Positions 1-11,592 of a stretch of DNA of 64,000 nucleotides are shown piece by piece. The DNA lies in NCBI RefSeq assembly GCF_009727055.1, contig NC_052349.1, positions 45,034,071-45,098,070 of the forward strand, read 5' to 3'. Origin of the DNA: Benincasa hispida (taxonomy: Eukaryota > Streptophyta > Magnoliopsida > Cucurbitales > Cucurbitaceae). Below the pieces are notes generated by a model. That model made no database searches. It was not told the origin of the DNA and saw nothing but the letters and a program-made list of their open reading frames with translations. Positions within the stretch are counted from its first letter, which is position 1, and every line of letters begins with the position of its first letter. The translations under genes were made by a program, and so were the position numbers.

Positions 1-684
1 ATGTCCTGGAATCTAGAAAAGTCCTTTTAAATGTTAAACTTGCGGTCCCTAGGTTTTAGAAATATTTTAAGAAGAGACTTGAATAAAAATTAAGGGTAAA
101 CCCATGTCAACACAATGGGTAAACCCATGTTGATAAGAGTTAAGTTGTGAAGGGCACTTACCCGTAGTTAGATGTCTGCATGACATACATGGGGGTAAGC
201 CAAAATGAAAGTAAGTTGCCAGGATCAACGCATAAATAAATGACCGCAACTCCATTGCCAAGTAGGATGAGTTTAGTATGAAAAAGAGCGCCTTGCTTGT
301 AGTTAAATGTCCGCATGACACACATGGGGGCAAGCCAAAATGAAGGCAAGACACTTGGATCAGCGCAAAGTTAGAGAAAAATAACAATGTAAAAAATATG
401 CAAGGATAAAAATCATTTAACACCCTAGTGAAAAAAGAAGTTCTTTTTGAAATAAATTATGCGATGTCCTGGAATCTAGAAAAGTCCTTTTAAATGTTAA
501 ACTTGCGGTCCCTAGGTTTTAGAAATATTTTAAGAAGAGACTTGAATAAAAATTAAGGAAATTTTGGTGTATAAGATTTGAATGAAGTATCCTTGAGAAA
601 TCTAGGAAAAGAGATTGCGGTCGACTTGCTAAAGGAAATCTTTACCTTATGCTTGAGGACAAGCATTGTTTAAATTTGGGGGTG
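1..684 (+). repeat. 3' non-coding region with internal repeats of a Ty3-gypsy (Tat/Athila-like) element
   Basis: No coding region is seen. A 95-base block at 1-95 recurs without change at 464-558 (period 463). A second motif at about 165-220 recurs with changes at 301-350 and includes CATGGGGG(T/C)AAGCCAAAATGAA. The stretch ends at 655-684 in a G-rich polypurine tract (TAAATTTGGGGGTG) preceded by GAGGACAAGCATTGTT. That pair of motifs is the usual sequence just before the 3' LTR in Tat/Athila gypsy elements, and those elements often carry tandem repeats in their 3' untranslated part. The element therefore runs left to right and its coding part lies outside the window. Confidence 0.55.
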
Positions 685-914
685 TGATAACAAGCAGAAA
701 TGCACGTTATTACAGTGCTAAGTTATTAAACAATGAATGTTTGCGTTGATAAAATATGTTAGATTGCGACCATAAAGCATTAAGTTTATAACAATGAAGG
801 CTTGCGTTGATAAATTTGGGGTTTATACTTGGATTCCACTGAGAAAACTTGTTGCTCAACGCAATTCCATCACCGCATCTCATTCCATAATTTCATCTCA
901 TAAAATTAACGCAT
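685..914 (+). mobile_element. 5' part of a 3' LTR, Tat/Athila-like gypsy, truncated
   Basis: Begins TGATAACAAGC directly after the polypurine tract. It holds two related TTGCGTTGATAAA motifs (about 740 and 803). It is cut at about 914, where minus-strand copia integrase sequence starts. The other LTR end is not present here. Confidence 0.5.
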
Positions 915-1480
915 CAGTGTCCCAGGTGCTGAGGGTTGGGAAATGATTCCATGTTTTATCATATAGTTCTTGAACTCAAAATCCAAAAACTCTCCACCCC
1001 AATCTGATCGAAGTGTTTTAATCCGTTTATCTAATGTGTTTTTAACTTCAGCCTTGAACTCTTTGAACTTTTCAAAGGATTCTGACTTATGTTGCATCAA
1101 ATAAACATACCCATACCTCGAATAATCATCAGTAAAAGTGATGAAATACTCGTAGCCTCCCCTGGCTCGCACATTCATTTGACCACAAAGGTCTGAATGC
1201 ACTAACTCTGAAGGCTCTTTGGCTTCGTAACCTTTTCTAGTAAAAGGCCTTTTAGTCATCTTGCCTTCAAGGCAGCACACAGGTAAAGCATTTTCCTCTA
1301 ACTCGCTTAGAAGTCCATTATTTAGCAACCTCTCATCCCTATTGAGATTGATGTGCCCTAATCGAAGATGCCAAAGTTGGGCATTTTCCTTAGAAGAAAC
1401 CTTAAGTCTTTTATTTTAAGTTACGGTAGTTTTAAACATCTCTATGTTATAGAGGGAATTTGTTGCTAATGGCCTTAGCA
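915..1480 (-). pseudogene. Copia A: integrase fragment (GAG-pre-integrase and integrase core)
   Basis: Read right to left, 1480-1330 gives a decayed GAG-pre-integrase segment (LWHLRLGHINL type) and 1328-906 an open stretch with CCLEGKMTKRPF, HSDLCGQM, ITFTDDYSRYGYVYLM and TLRSDWGGEF. These are the HHCC region and the first Asp residues of the DDE core of a Ty1-copia integrase. The reading frame stops after SQPSAPGT, just before the PQQNG segment, where the gypsy LTR at 685-914 abuts. The C-terminal half of the integrase and the reverse transcriptase of this copy are missing. A frameshift separates it from the protease upstream. It is a dead copy. Confidence 0.85.
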
Positions 1481-2762
1481 CTTACAAATTGTTTTCCAGT
1501 TTTGCTGAACATATCTCAACACCATCTTTCAGAATAAACACTTTATTCACCGAGAAGTTGAGAGTATATTTACATTCAATCAATCACTTTACAAAAATTA
1601 AGTTCCTCTTTAACTTGGGAACAACATATAAATCATGTAAAATGATAAATCTATTCTGTAAAGTCAACTGGAGGCCTCCCACTACCACAGTTGAGACGAC
1701 GTGTCCTATGCCTACTCGCATTGTCATCTTACCAGTCTTAAGCTGCCACTAGGATATAATCCCCAAAAAAGAAGAACAAACATGATTAGTGGTCCCAGAG
1801 TCTATAATCCAGGCAGAATCGTCATTCTCCACTAAACAAGTTTCCAAAACTAGTAAATCACATTGACCTTGTTTTGCCTTGGCCTTAGCCTTCTTCTTCT
1901 CCTTCAACCAGCGTGGACAGTTCCGCTTCCAGATCCCATCCTGGTTGCAATGGAAACATTTTCCTTTTTCAATCGGCGCTGGTTGCCTACCCCGCTGTAC
2001 GGCAGGTTGAGGGTTAGATGGTGCCTTCCCCTTCCCCTTACTACCCTTCTTCTTCCTCCACTTATTAGTGTTGGAAGTAGAAGGTGTAGACTTAGTTCCG
2101 GTGGTCGAACCTCGATGGAACTTCTTAGATGATGAAGCAACATTTGCCTCACTAATCTTCTTCTCCTTACTTTTCAGCAAGGATTGAAATGTTTGTAACT
2201 CATTGAGGAGTGTTGTAAGAGTGTAATCAACTTTGTTCAGCACAACATTGCTGACAAAGTGAAGGAAGCTTTTTAGCAACGTTTGCAGAATAATGCTAAC
2301 CTAGCTACCCTCATCGATGCGAACCCCATTCATCTTCGCCACGTTAAAATGGACCATCATGTTCACAACATGTTTTCGAACAGATGTACCCTCCTCCATT
2401 TTGGAGTTGAAGATGCACTTAAGAGCTTTGTGTTTGAGCTACCCGGACAGTTGTCTAAACATTCACCTTAGGGACCCCATGATCTCATGTGCAGAGACCA
2501 TAGGCTCATGCTTCTGTGCCAAGACGTCATTCAGATTAGCCAAGATGTAAGCTCGAGCCTTCTCGATTGCCCGTGTCCATTTCTCATATGCCTCTCAAAC
2601 AGTTCTAGCGGCAGTTTGAGTCGGAATAGGAGGACATTCCTCCATAAGGACGAATCCCAGGTCATCAATGTTAATAATTGTATTAATCGTGTTTTTCCAA
2701 CTAGTGTAGTTTTCACCAGTCAGTTTGTCAGCAGATAATAAAGCTAAAGTGGTGGTTGCCAT
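1481..2762 (-). pseudogene. Copia A: gag and protease region
   Basis: On the minus strand a gag start ATG lies at 2762-2760. The N-terminal gag (TGENYTSWKN-like) runs to about 2290 in broken frames. From 2279 to 1749 there is an open stretch with a coiled gag part (LLNELQTFQSLL), a Lys-rich linker, a zinc knuckle CFHCNQDGIWKRNC and the protease site WIIDSGTTNHVCSS. The knuckle His is replaced by Ile (CX2CX4HX4C is expected), so nucleic-acid binding is probably lost. The protease Asp in DSGTTNH is kept. Between 1748 and 1481 only remnants of the protease C-terminus are readable. Gag would form the particle and the protease would cut the polyprotein. Confidence 0.85.
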
Positions 2763-5422
2763 TTTTAAAGTTGCTGAAAAAAATGAACAGATTTAATAAG
2801 TCTATTTGCACTACCACTTTCAATACTAATTTTAGGTTTGAGCAAAATAGTTCTAATGTGCTTTAAGTGAAATGACATCCTATTTTGCAATGATGCCCCA
2901 GTGAGGCAGAACAAAAGTCATCGGTGGGGTGGTTAGGTGTCCCTTCACTGGGATGAGACATTCTCAACCATTAGACAGAAACAACTCTTGTAATTGACTC
3001 TAACAATCACCATTTTTCGGTCCAGAATATGTTAACCTTTAACAATTCCACGTAAGTGTAACCCCTTATTTTAGGCCATAGAGTCTCACCCTAATGCACC
3101 CACTATAGGGAAAAAGTAAATTAGGACAAGAGACTAAAGCGACCTTATCATTTACAGGAGATCAGATAAAGAGTCGTGCAAAACTACAATCCTTTAGGGG
3201 GACACTTTAAGGGTGCCTCAAGGCGATGCACAAAACGTTATCCAACCTAATGAGAGAGACCGTGGGATATGTTGTCACATGTCCCGCTCCCACTTAATAT
3301 GAGCATTCTCTTCATTCACCTTGGTATTGACCTACCCAAACACCATCCTTTAGGGGGACACTCCCAGGGTGCCTCGAGGCCGAGGATAGATCTCACGGTN
3401 TATTGACCTACCCAAACACCATCCTTTAGGGGGACACTCCCAGGGTGCCTCGAGGCCGAGGATAGATCTCACGGTGTGAACTTTAAGGAGAAACGTGTAG
3501 AGGTTTAAGTGAAGTATCATATACCCCAAGTACCTCCCACTGAATATTCTACCTAGGGATTCATTAACTTAGACAATCCGGCTACTTATTTTATCTAAGT
3601 GTGAGTTTAATTTGCTAAAAAAACAACGTTTGCTTCTGATAATTAAACAAGTTCGAATCAAGTCCCATTAAATACTTTAACAGACTATCATCAAATTTGC
3701 ATGCATGTATTAAATCTATCAAATTCACCTTTCCATGTAGGTTTCCAGGTAGGGATGTTCCGTTTCCGTCAACTTAAGTACCTTAACCTAGACAGAACCC
3801 GCCTTAGACAAAAGATCCCTTATAGATAGATTTGGTACATATTTAATCTTTTATTAGCCAATTTAATCATATTAAACTGATTAAAAGATTAAACTTAGGT
3901 TTCTAATCTCATTAGAATCGTGATTTTAGGTCTATCTCAATCAAATTTTAAAACTCTTTTAAAACATGATTCAAGCCTAAGTTTGCATGCATGTCTTTCT
4001 TATTGATTTTAGTTCTAATTTGCATTATAACTCTTATAAAAGGAAACAACTAAAACCATCCACATTGCTAAGCTAGACTAGGTATTTATAACTCTTATAA
4101 ATTAACTTAAGTGTCATGCTTCATGCAATGTCCATTCATTACTACATATAACTCTTATATAAGTGGTAATGAACTAAGCATACATGCTTTCATACACTCT
4201 TATACTATAACATTTATAATATAAAGATGATGCTTGATTATGCTTAATGCATGCATATATTATAATTCTTATATTATATGATGCATGAGTATGCTTCAGA
4301 GTAATTTAATCATGCAAGCCACTATATTGTAACTCTTATAATATAAAGATGATGCATGAATAAATGCATAACCTATGGTAGGATTTAAAACTATATGGCA
4401 TACTATATGACGTATAGTTTAAACATACATCTCATGTACATTCACCAAAATTAATGGACCGTGATGATTAGCTTCAAAAATCGAAAATTAAATCTATCTA
4501 TTACATAAACCATCGAGTCAATCGGTTCAAACAGGCGAACCGGGTCTTGAATCGCCCGGATGAAGTCTTGCTCCCTGATCGTGTAGCTTTTTCGTGTGAT
4601 CGTCGAGTAACGTTGGTAGGGTAGTCACGATCGTGTAGCATGGATCGAGTGCCTTTGACTATGCGATGAAGCATGAAGGCCACTCGATCTTGCAGCATAT
4701 GGAGTATAACACTTACCTAAACGATCGAGTAGATGACAACTATGCGATAAAACATGATCATCTAAATGATCGAGAGGCAAGCGCCGAGTAACACTTACCG
4801 AGTGATCGAGTAGCCAGTGACTATGCGATGAAGCATGCTAGCCTACTCAATTGTTTTGGTGTGCGCCTTGCCTTGCAACGAGTATCCCATATTCTACGAT
4901 CGTTTACCCCACGTTTACACGATCGAGTAAACTCTTTACTTGATCGCGTAGCATCAGCCATACGATCATTTTACACGATCGAGTAGAGCTTTTCTACACG
5001 ATCATCTAGTCTAATCTAAACAATCGTTTCGCCTGGGCTACACGATCTGACCAACCTTTGGTCTTCTTCTTCCTCGAAGTAAATTGCATCTCCATGCCTT
5101 GAAGCTTCATCACGAGCGACTCTTACAGACTCAAACACTTTGAATACAGACTTGATAGCAAGTAGATATGGCAAAAAACACAGGGGCCCTTACAAATTAA
5201 CTTTGAAATGTAAAAAAAATAAAAAAAAAAAACCAAAAAAACAAAAAGACAAAAGACAAAAAAAACAAAAAAACAAACAGGAGCAATCATCCCAAAAACT
5301 TCATTAGTTCACATCCACAAAAACATCTAACACTTAAACGTAATGTAGACATGCTTAAAACCCACCAAGAATGTAAATGCAATTTAATATATCAATGGAT
5401 TTGGAATATCAGAATAACCTGA
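2763..5422 (-). mobile_element. Copia A: long untranslated leader between primer site and gag
   Basis: No open frame of note. It contains two copies of a motif around GGGGGACACT..GGGTGCC(T)CGAGG (about 3195-3225 and 3350-3385), a cluster of CGATCG-type palindromes (about 4550-5010), several TATAACTCTTATA repeats (4020-4340) and an A-rich low-complexity tract (5207-5278). The same order of motifs occurs in the leaders of copia F, G and K, which shows this is the 5' untranslated part of the element. Confidence 0.7.
3325..3475. repeat. Perfect 75-bp direct duplication around a single N
   Basis: Bases 3325-3399 and 3401-3475 are identical and are separated by one N at 3400. No such duplication is seen at the matching place in the leaders of copia F and K. 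It looks like two contig ends joined without merging their overlap. Confidence 0.85.
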
Positions 5423-5433
5423 CTCTGATACCA
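5423..5433 (-). promoter_or_regulatory. Primer-binding site of copia A
   Basis: The minus strand reads TGGTATCAGAG, the complement of the 3' end of initiator tRNA-Met, two bases inside the LTR end. This is the usual primer site of plant Ty1-copia elements. Confidence 0.85.
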
Positions 5434-5435
5434 TT

Positions 5436-7415
5436 TGAAGGAACTCTTATTCAAGAGAACCATTCAGTGGAAGCAAGATCATTCCAAACCCATTGTGAAA
5501 AAATAAAACATTTACAAACATACAACCACAGTTATGCATTATAGAGTAAATTACAACATGCTTTCAATTAAAACAAAGGGAATCGAGTGACATACCTTTA
5601 AAGAACTCTTCTTCAAGTATTCCCTCTATCTACACCAGTCACGCATCCCAGCAAACTCGATCACGAGCACGAACGCAACAAACAACCAGTGAATTCCACG
5701 AACTTCAGATCCTCAAACCCAATCGAGTAGGTGACACTCGACACTGCCACTTGGTTGCCTTGGTATTCTCGGTGTGAGAATCCAGGAGGTGTGGGCTCTG
5801 TGTGCATTTGATAGAGGGAAGGAGGAAGTATACGATCGAGTAAGTGGGAGAAAGGCTTAAGTCTATCATATAGAGTGAGTAATCGATCGTTTAGTAAACG
5901 AGAAGTTGTCGTCTAGTAAACTCGCTCGTCGTTCACTCTCTCCAAGGCTATCATATAGCTTTTTCTCTTCTCTCGATAGAATGTTATGCGATTATGAAAA
6001 ATGAAACAATTTTCACTTTTATTCTTCAATTATTAAAACTGATAATAGCTTCCCACTCATACGGTTAAAGGAGACAATAACCAACCAAACAATTATCACA
6101 TAATTGTTTATTATAAATAAATATAATAACGAATTTATCATTATAACCTACAGATTTAATATCACATCATATATAATATTTAAATCATAGTTCTATTCTT
6201 CTTTATGGCATTTAATATAAATTATATTTATATTAATTATCTAATACATCAAAACAATTATATCACATATAATTGAATCAATTTAATTATATCATATATA
6301 ATCAAATTCTCTCTTGTTAATTTGAACACTTTAAACTAATAAAAAAACTGATTCTCAACTTGAATCCATTGAGCTACCAAGGGGATCTTATGGACCTGTA
6401 GCTTAAAGCTCCAACCATACGTGAATAACTGATTAAACTCTTTAATCATGATATCCACCATTCGTTAACTGCCAAACACTCCACTAAAGACCGATAGTTG
6501 CACTCTTCGCACTAGGTATATTTATGTGTCCATTGGATATAACCAATCAACGGTACGATGACCCTTCACAAATCGCTCGTAAGTACAGTTGGGTCAATTT
6601 ACCATTTTACATCTAATTCATTAAGTACCACTAATTTCTCTAATGAACAATACATCATAGTTCTACTATGAGTGAACACTTCTCAGGCCATGAGAATGTG
6701 TGACACCACATTGTTCAAGTCCCAAAATCAGCCTTTAAGGGAGCAATCTATCTACTTACCCCTACTTCAGGGAAGGAGTGAATTCCTTCTTGTGTAGCTA
6801 AGTTCCCAGCTCCCCAATCAGATGAATCCAAAGTGGTAGGTTTAAGTCGGCGATCTAGCCACTCGCACCCATGTAAATAAAAGGACTACCCTCATAGGTA
6901 TGAATTCCCAACTCACTCAGGATTGAGATCATGTTACCTATGGTCATCCGAGTGAAATGGAAGTCTCTATCATGAACAGCGTTATATAACGAGACTAAAC
7001 ATTCCATGGTCCGATCTTATATAAACTCCTTTGTATAAAATACCCCCGCTCGCATGTTTCCACATGAATGACCAAGATCAGATCACTTGTAGCATTTTAC
7101 AACACTTGTAACATCTACAAAGCGGGTCGTATCTATAGTGTCACCAGGATAAGGTTTCCCTCCTTTATCCATACACTACAGACCATTTAGGTTATCACTT
7201 AAGGCATGATCCACTTGTATGTATCCACATACATGTTTAACTTACAATGATAACCATGAATCTTAGTTTATTGGTTTGTGGTTAATGCAACTAAAATATC
7301 TCATATTTCATAAACAATAGTGAAGAAGATATCTCATATTATTACATCATAAATGTTTGTTCATACACGTGTTTACAACTACAGAACCTTACGAGATTTA
7401 GGGCATCAACTTCAA
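5436..7415 (-). mobile_element. Copia LTR (about 2 kb), shared between copia A and copia B
   Basis: Minus-strand LTR ending ..GAGTTCCTTCA next to the primer site at 5423-5433. Its 5' end at about 7415 is decayed and sits directly beside the polypurine region AGGACAAGTGGGAGAT of copia B. The same landmarks occur in the LTRs at 10162, 21373, 34594 and 36586: the ACCAAGGGGA(T/C)CTTATGGACC block, the GTACAGTTGGG(T)C block and the CTTAAGGCATGATCCACTTGTATG block. It serves as 5' LTR for the gag side on its left and as 3' LTR for the RNase H side on its right. Confidence 0.8.
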
Positions 7416-8820
7416 ATATCTCCCACTTGTCCTAAAGCTAGTGGGGTGTACAAGATAAATACAAGTACAAAACAATAAACTAGGGCACAAAGACCTAGTA
7501 CAAAATCTCCCAATTTCCCTAGTCCAGTCGCGGTCAGTCTCGTAGACCCATGCTCTATAGGTGACCCTAAAAAACTGTAGCCGTGAGAGCCTTTGTAAAT
7601 GGATTAGCAACGTTGTATGCTGAAGCTATCTTCGTGACTATCACTTCCTCTCGATGCACAATTTCGCGGATGAGATGATATTTTCGCTCTATATGCTTGT
7701 CGCGCTTGTGACTCCTAGGCTCCTTGGAATTCGCCACAGCACCACTATTATCACATAAAGGGTGATGGGCCTAGACATGTACAGAAAAACTTCCAGATTA
7801 GTTAGGAACTTCTTGAGCCAAACGACCTCCCTAGCAGCTTCACCATACTACATCCCCTTCGTTTTAAGAGTGAACACTGATCCTGAAGTGGATTTCTTAG
7901 AATTCTTAACAGTCTAAAAATCAGAGCCTATGTATCTAGTAAGGATCAAATCCTTAGATCCATACACAAGCATGTAGTCCCTCGCTCTCCGGAGATACTT
8001 GAGGATGTTCTTGAGTGTAGTCCAGTGACCCTGTCCTAGATTAGACTGATATCTACTGACTATCCCCACAGCATAGCAGATGTCAAGTCTAGTACATAAC
8101 ATCGCATACATTAAACTGCCAATGGCAGATGCATAGGGGACCCGTTTCATTTCCCTGACCTCTTAAGGTGTCTTAGGACACTGTTCCTTAGACAATGTAA
8201 CTTCATGCCAAAAAGGCAATAGGTTTCTTTTCCAGTTCTGCATTGAGTACTTAATCAACATCTTGTCAATGTACGATGCCTGAGACAGCACTGACACTTT
8301 CTTCTTTTGATCCCGAAAGATTTGAATCCCAAGAACAAACTAGGCCTCTCCAGAATCTTTCATTTGGAGTTGGGTCGCTAGCCAGTTCTTAACTGAAGTC
8401 AGTAAACCTACATCATTCCCAATGAGTAGGATATCGTCTACATATAACACTAGGAAAACTACTAAACTGTTGATGATTTTCTTGTAGACACAAGGCTCAT
8501 CAACATTTTGGTCAAAGCCATAAGATTTGATCGTAGTATCAAACCTTATGTCCCAAGATCGAGACGCCTATTTCAACTCATAAATGGACCGATTCAATTT
8601 GAAAACCTTTTGTTCTTGACCTTGGACTATGAATCCTTTAGGTTGCACCATATAAATGGTCTCCTCATGAATACCATTTAGAAAGGTAGTCTTGACATCC
8701 ATTTGCCATATCTCATAGTCGTAATATGAGGCAATGGATAGAAGGATGTGGATAGACTTCAACATGGCAATAGGTGAGAAAGTCTCCTTCTAGTCAACTC
8801 CCTCCACCTGGGTATCTCAA
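7416..8820 (-). pseudogene. Copia B: reverse transcriptase, RNase H and polypurine tract
   Basis: Minus strand, from about 8820: [14 protein letters not shown] RT start with a TAG inside, [30 protein letters not shown], then KLNRSIYELK (8765-8568). The LVLYVDDILLIGNDVG catalytic segment lies near 8460-8410, and IGSLMYAMLCTRLDICYAVG at 8150-7914. RNase H remains follow from about 7910 to 7600, ending in the VTKIAS-type tail and a polypurine tract at about 7440-7417. Stops and frameshifts break it several times. The YVDD motif, which would place two catalytic Asp residues, is still readable. The N-terminal pol part is missing because the sequence is joined to an LTR piece at 8821. Confidence 0.8.
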
Positions 8821-9061
8821 TTATCAACGGCGTTATATAAAGAGACAAATCATTTCATAGTCCAATCTTATACAAACTCTTTGTATAGGATACCTCCACT
8901 CACATGTCTCCATATAAATGGTCAGGATGAAACCATTTGTAGCACTTTATAGCACTTATAATATCTAAACATTGGGTCGTATCTGTAGTGTCATCAGGAT
9001 AAGGTATCCCTCCTTTATCTATCTACTACATACCATTTAGATTATTACTTAAGGCATGATC
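8821..9061 (-). mobile_element. Internal LTR fragment between two pol fragments
   Basis: This stretch matches the part of the copia LTR that holds ACAAACTCTTTGTATAGGA and CACTTGTATG. On its left it runs straight into RT sequence (CCCAGGTGGAGGGAGTTGAC on the minus strand) and on its right into RNase H. Neither LTR end is present, so both joints are illegitimate (deletion or recombination) joints. Confidence 0.7.
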
Positions 9062-10161
9062 CACTTGTATGTCTCACAATAGTAAGTGATCGACAAAGAC
9101 ATATTTGGAACAACTTCCAAATCGGTAAGGAACTTCCTAAGCCAAACAACCTCTTTGTCAGCTTCACAAGTGGCTACGTATTCGGCTTCCAAAGTGGAGT
9201 CTACGATGCATCCATGCCTGATGCTTTGCCAAACTACAGCCCCTCCATTCAGAGTGAACACTGACCATGATGTCGATTTTCGGGAATCTCTATCAGTCCG
9301 AAAGTCAGAGTCTGTGTATCATGTAAGGATTAAATCCTTCACAAGCATATAGTTCCTTATTCTCGGAAGATACTTGAGGATCGTTTTAACTGCCATTCAG
9401 TGATCTAATCCTAGATTAGACTGATATTGACTGACAATCACTACTGCATAGAAAATGTCAGGTCTAGTACATCACATTGTATACATGAGACTTCCAACAG
9501 CCGATGCATAGGAAATCCGTTTCGATTCATCGACCTCTTGAGGTGTCTTAGGACATGGCTCCTTAAAAAAAATAATTCGATGCCTAAAGGGTAATAAACC
9601 CCTCTTGGAATTCTGCATCGAGTACTTGATCAACATCTTGCCAATATACGATGCTTGAGATAAAGCCAACCTTTTGTTCTTAAGATCCCTTATGATCTGG
9701 ATCCCTAGAACAAATTGTGCCTCTCCCAAAACTTTCATTTGGAATTGGGCGGCTAGCCACTTTTTAATGTCAGTTAGAAAACCTACATCATTCTCAATGA
9801 GTAGGATATCATCCACATACAGCACCAGGAAAGCTACTGAGCTATTGATGATTTTCTTGTAAACACAAGGCTCGTCAACATTCTGATCAAAGCTAAATGA
9901 TTTGATTGCACTATCAAATCGAATGCTCCAAGATCTATATGCTTGTTTCAGCCCATAAATGGACCTATTACACTTGCAAACCTTTTGCTCTTGATCTAGA
10001 TCAATCAATCCCTCTTGTTGAGCCATGTAGATGGTTTTTTCAAGATTACCATTAAAAAAGGCAGTCTTGACGTCCATTTTCCATATCTCATAATCATAAA
10101 ATATGGCTATGGACAGGAAAATCCTGATAGACTTCAACATGACAGTAGGTGAGAAAATTTC
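9062..10161 (-). pseudogene. Copia G, distal part: reverse transcriptase and RNase H
   Basis: A 223-codon open stretch (10140-9472) reads LKSIRIFLSIAIFYDYEIWK, MDVKTAFFNG, RSIYGLKQAYRSW, LVLYVDDILLIENDVGFL, FQMKVLGEAQFVLGIQI and YASAVGSLMYTM: the palm, the YVDD catalytic loop and the connection of a copia reverse transcriptase. RNase H follows at 9300-9062 in another frame ([35 protein letters not shown]) and is cut after ITYYCE at 9062. At 10161 the RT is broken inside EETFSP by insertion of copia F; its other half is at 23556-23740. Both halves carry the target duplication (ATTTC/GTTTC on the plus strand). Confidence 0.85.
10157..10161. repeat. Target-site duplication of copia F, left copy
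   Basis: ATTTC at 10157-10161 pairs with GTTTC at 23556-23560, one mismatch. Joining the two flanks at this site restores the GAGGAAAC-TTTCTCACC order seen uninterrupted at 15670-15700, which supports a true insertion. Confidence 0.8.
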
Positions 10162-11592
10162 TGAAGGAAATCATAAATGAGGATTTCCATGAGCAACAAA
10201 ATGATCATTTCAAATTTCATTCGAAAATGAACATAAACAATTACAGTCAAGAAACAGAAACTTACAGGTCATGCATAATACGAAATTACAACATGCTTTA
10301 TAAGATAATCAAGGGAAAGATTATACATACCTTTGAAGACTCATCTTCAAACTCCTTCGATCACAAACGTTCGACTAGTCTCCAAGACAGCAACACACGA
10401 ACGCTCGAACACAACGACCGCAACACAGCACAATCATAGCGAAACAAACTCAACGATCTCCAAGATCACGAACCCAACGGCCTCCAAAACCTCGACCTCA
10501 GTTGAGTTGAGTAAGACACAACCACAATGGCTACCTCGGTATTCTCGATGTGAGAATCCAAACGTGTGGGCTCTGTGTGGACTTGGTTAGAGGAAGAGAC
10601 CGAAGGAGTAACAATCGTGTAAACAATTGAGCAAGTGAGAGATGACATGAGTCTATCGTATAGACGAATGCCCAATCGTTTAGAACAAGGCAAGCTATCG
10701 TATAGCTACGATCAGCTGAGTGAACTATCGTATAGTGTCACTCCACGATCCTTTAATCTCTCTTTCAGCTATTGTTTAGTGAAAACAATTCTCACTTGAC
10801 AGCGATCCGTGAGTTAATTCCGAGAATGGAAACCCTCTAAAAAAAACTACTAAATTTAGGAAAACATTTTTCTTTTTATCTCACGGTTACCATGAAACCA
10901 CCAATAACCTCCCATTCAATTGGTTATTAGAGAAAAAAATAAAATTATCCAATAATTAATATTATTATAAATATATATGATAATCAACTTACGATACTAT
11001 ATTTATGACCTATAGTTTTAATATTTCATCTCATGAAACATATAAACCACAGTTCTTTTTCTATTTCATAGTACTTAATGTAAATCTCCTTTATATTAAT
11101 CCTCCACTTGATGTATCTCATACATCACACCGATCATATCATATATAATCGAATTTCCTCTTGTCAATTTGAACATTTCAAATCAACACCAAGAATTGAT
11201 TCTCAACTTGAATCCATTGAGCTACCAAGGGGACCTTATGGACCTATAACTTGAAACTCCAACGGTACGTGAATAACTGACTAAACTCTTTAGTCACGGG
11301 ATCCACAATCCGTTAACTGCCAAGCACTCCACTAAAGACTGACCGTTGCACTCTCCTTACGACAGATATATTTTATGTCCATATCAACCAATCAACAGTA
11401 CGATAACTCTTCATAGATCGCTCGTAAGTACAGCTGGCCAATAACTATTATGCCCCTGTAGTTACATCTAACTTCTTAAGAACCACTGATCCCTCTATTG
11501 AACATAAGTCATAGTCCTACTATGATTGAGTTCTCTCTTCCAAAGAGAACAATCTATCTACTTACCTCTGCTTCGGGGAAGGAGTGAATTCC
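10162..11592 (-). mobile_element. Copia F 3' LTR, distal piece
   Basis: Begins (plus-strand view) TGAAGGAAATCATAAATGAG, the LTR 3' terminus, and matches the other F LTR at 21373 with about 16 differences in the first 130 bases by eye. It breaks at about 11592 after GGAGTGAATTCC, where a gypsy piece is inserted; the LTR resumes at about 14222 with CATCTTGTGTAAC. Confidence 0.8.

Noticed and set aside
4501..4980. Regular ATCGAGTA spacing as a possible CRISPR-like array
   Set aside because: Units are degenerate and unevenly spaced, in a plant retroelement leader; no repeat-spacer order.
5207..5278. A-rich tract as a LINE or processed-transcript tail
   Set aside because: No target duplication or LINE 3' sequence; low-complexity part of the leader.
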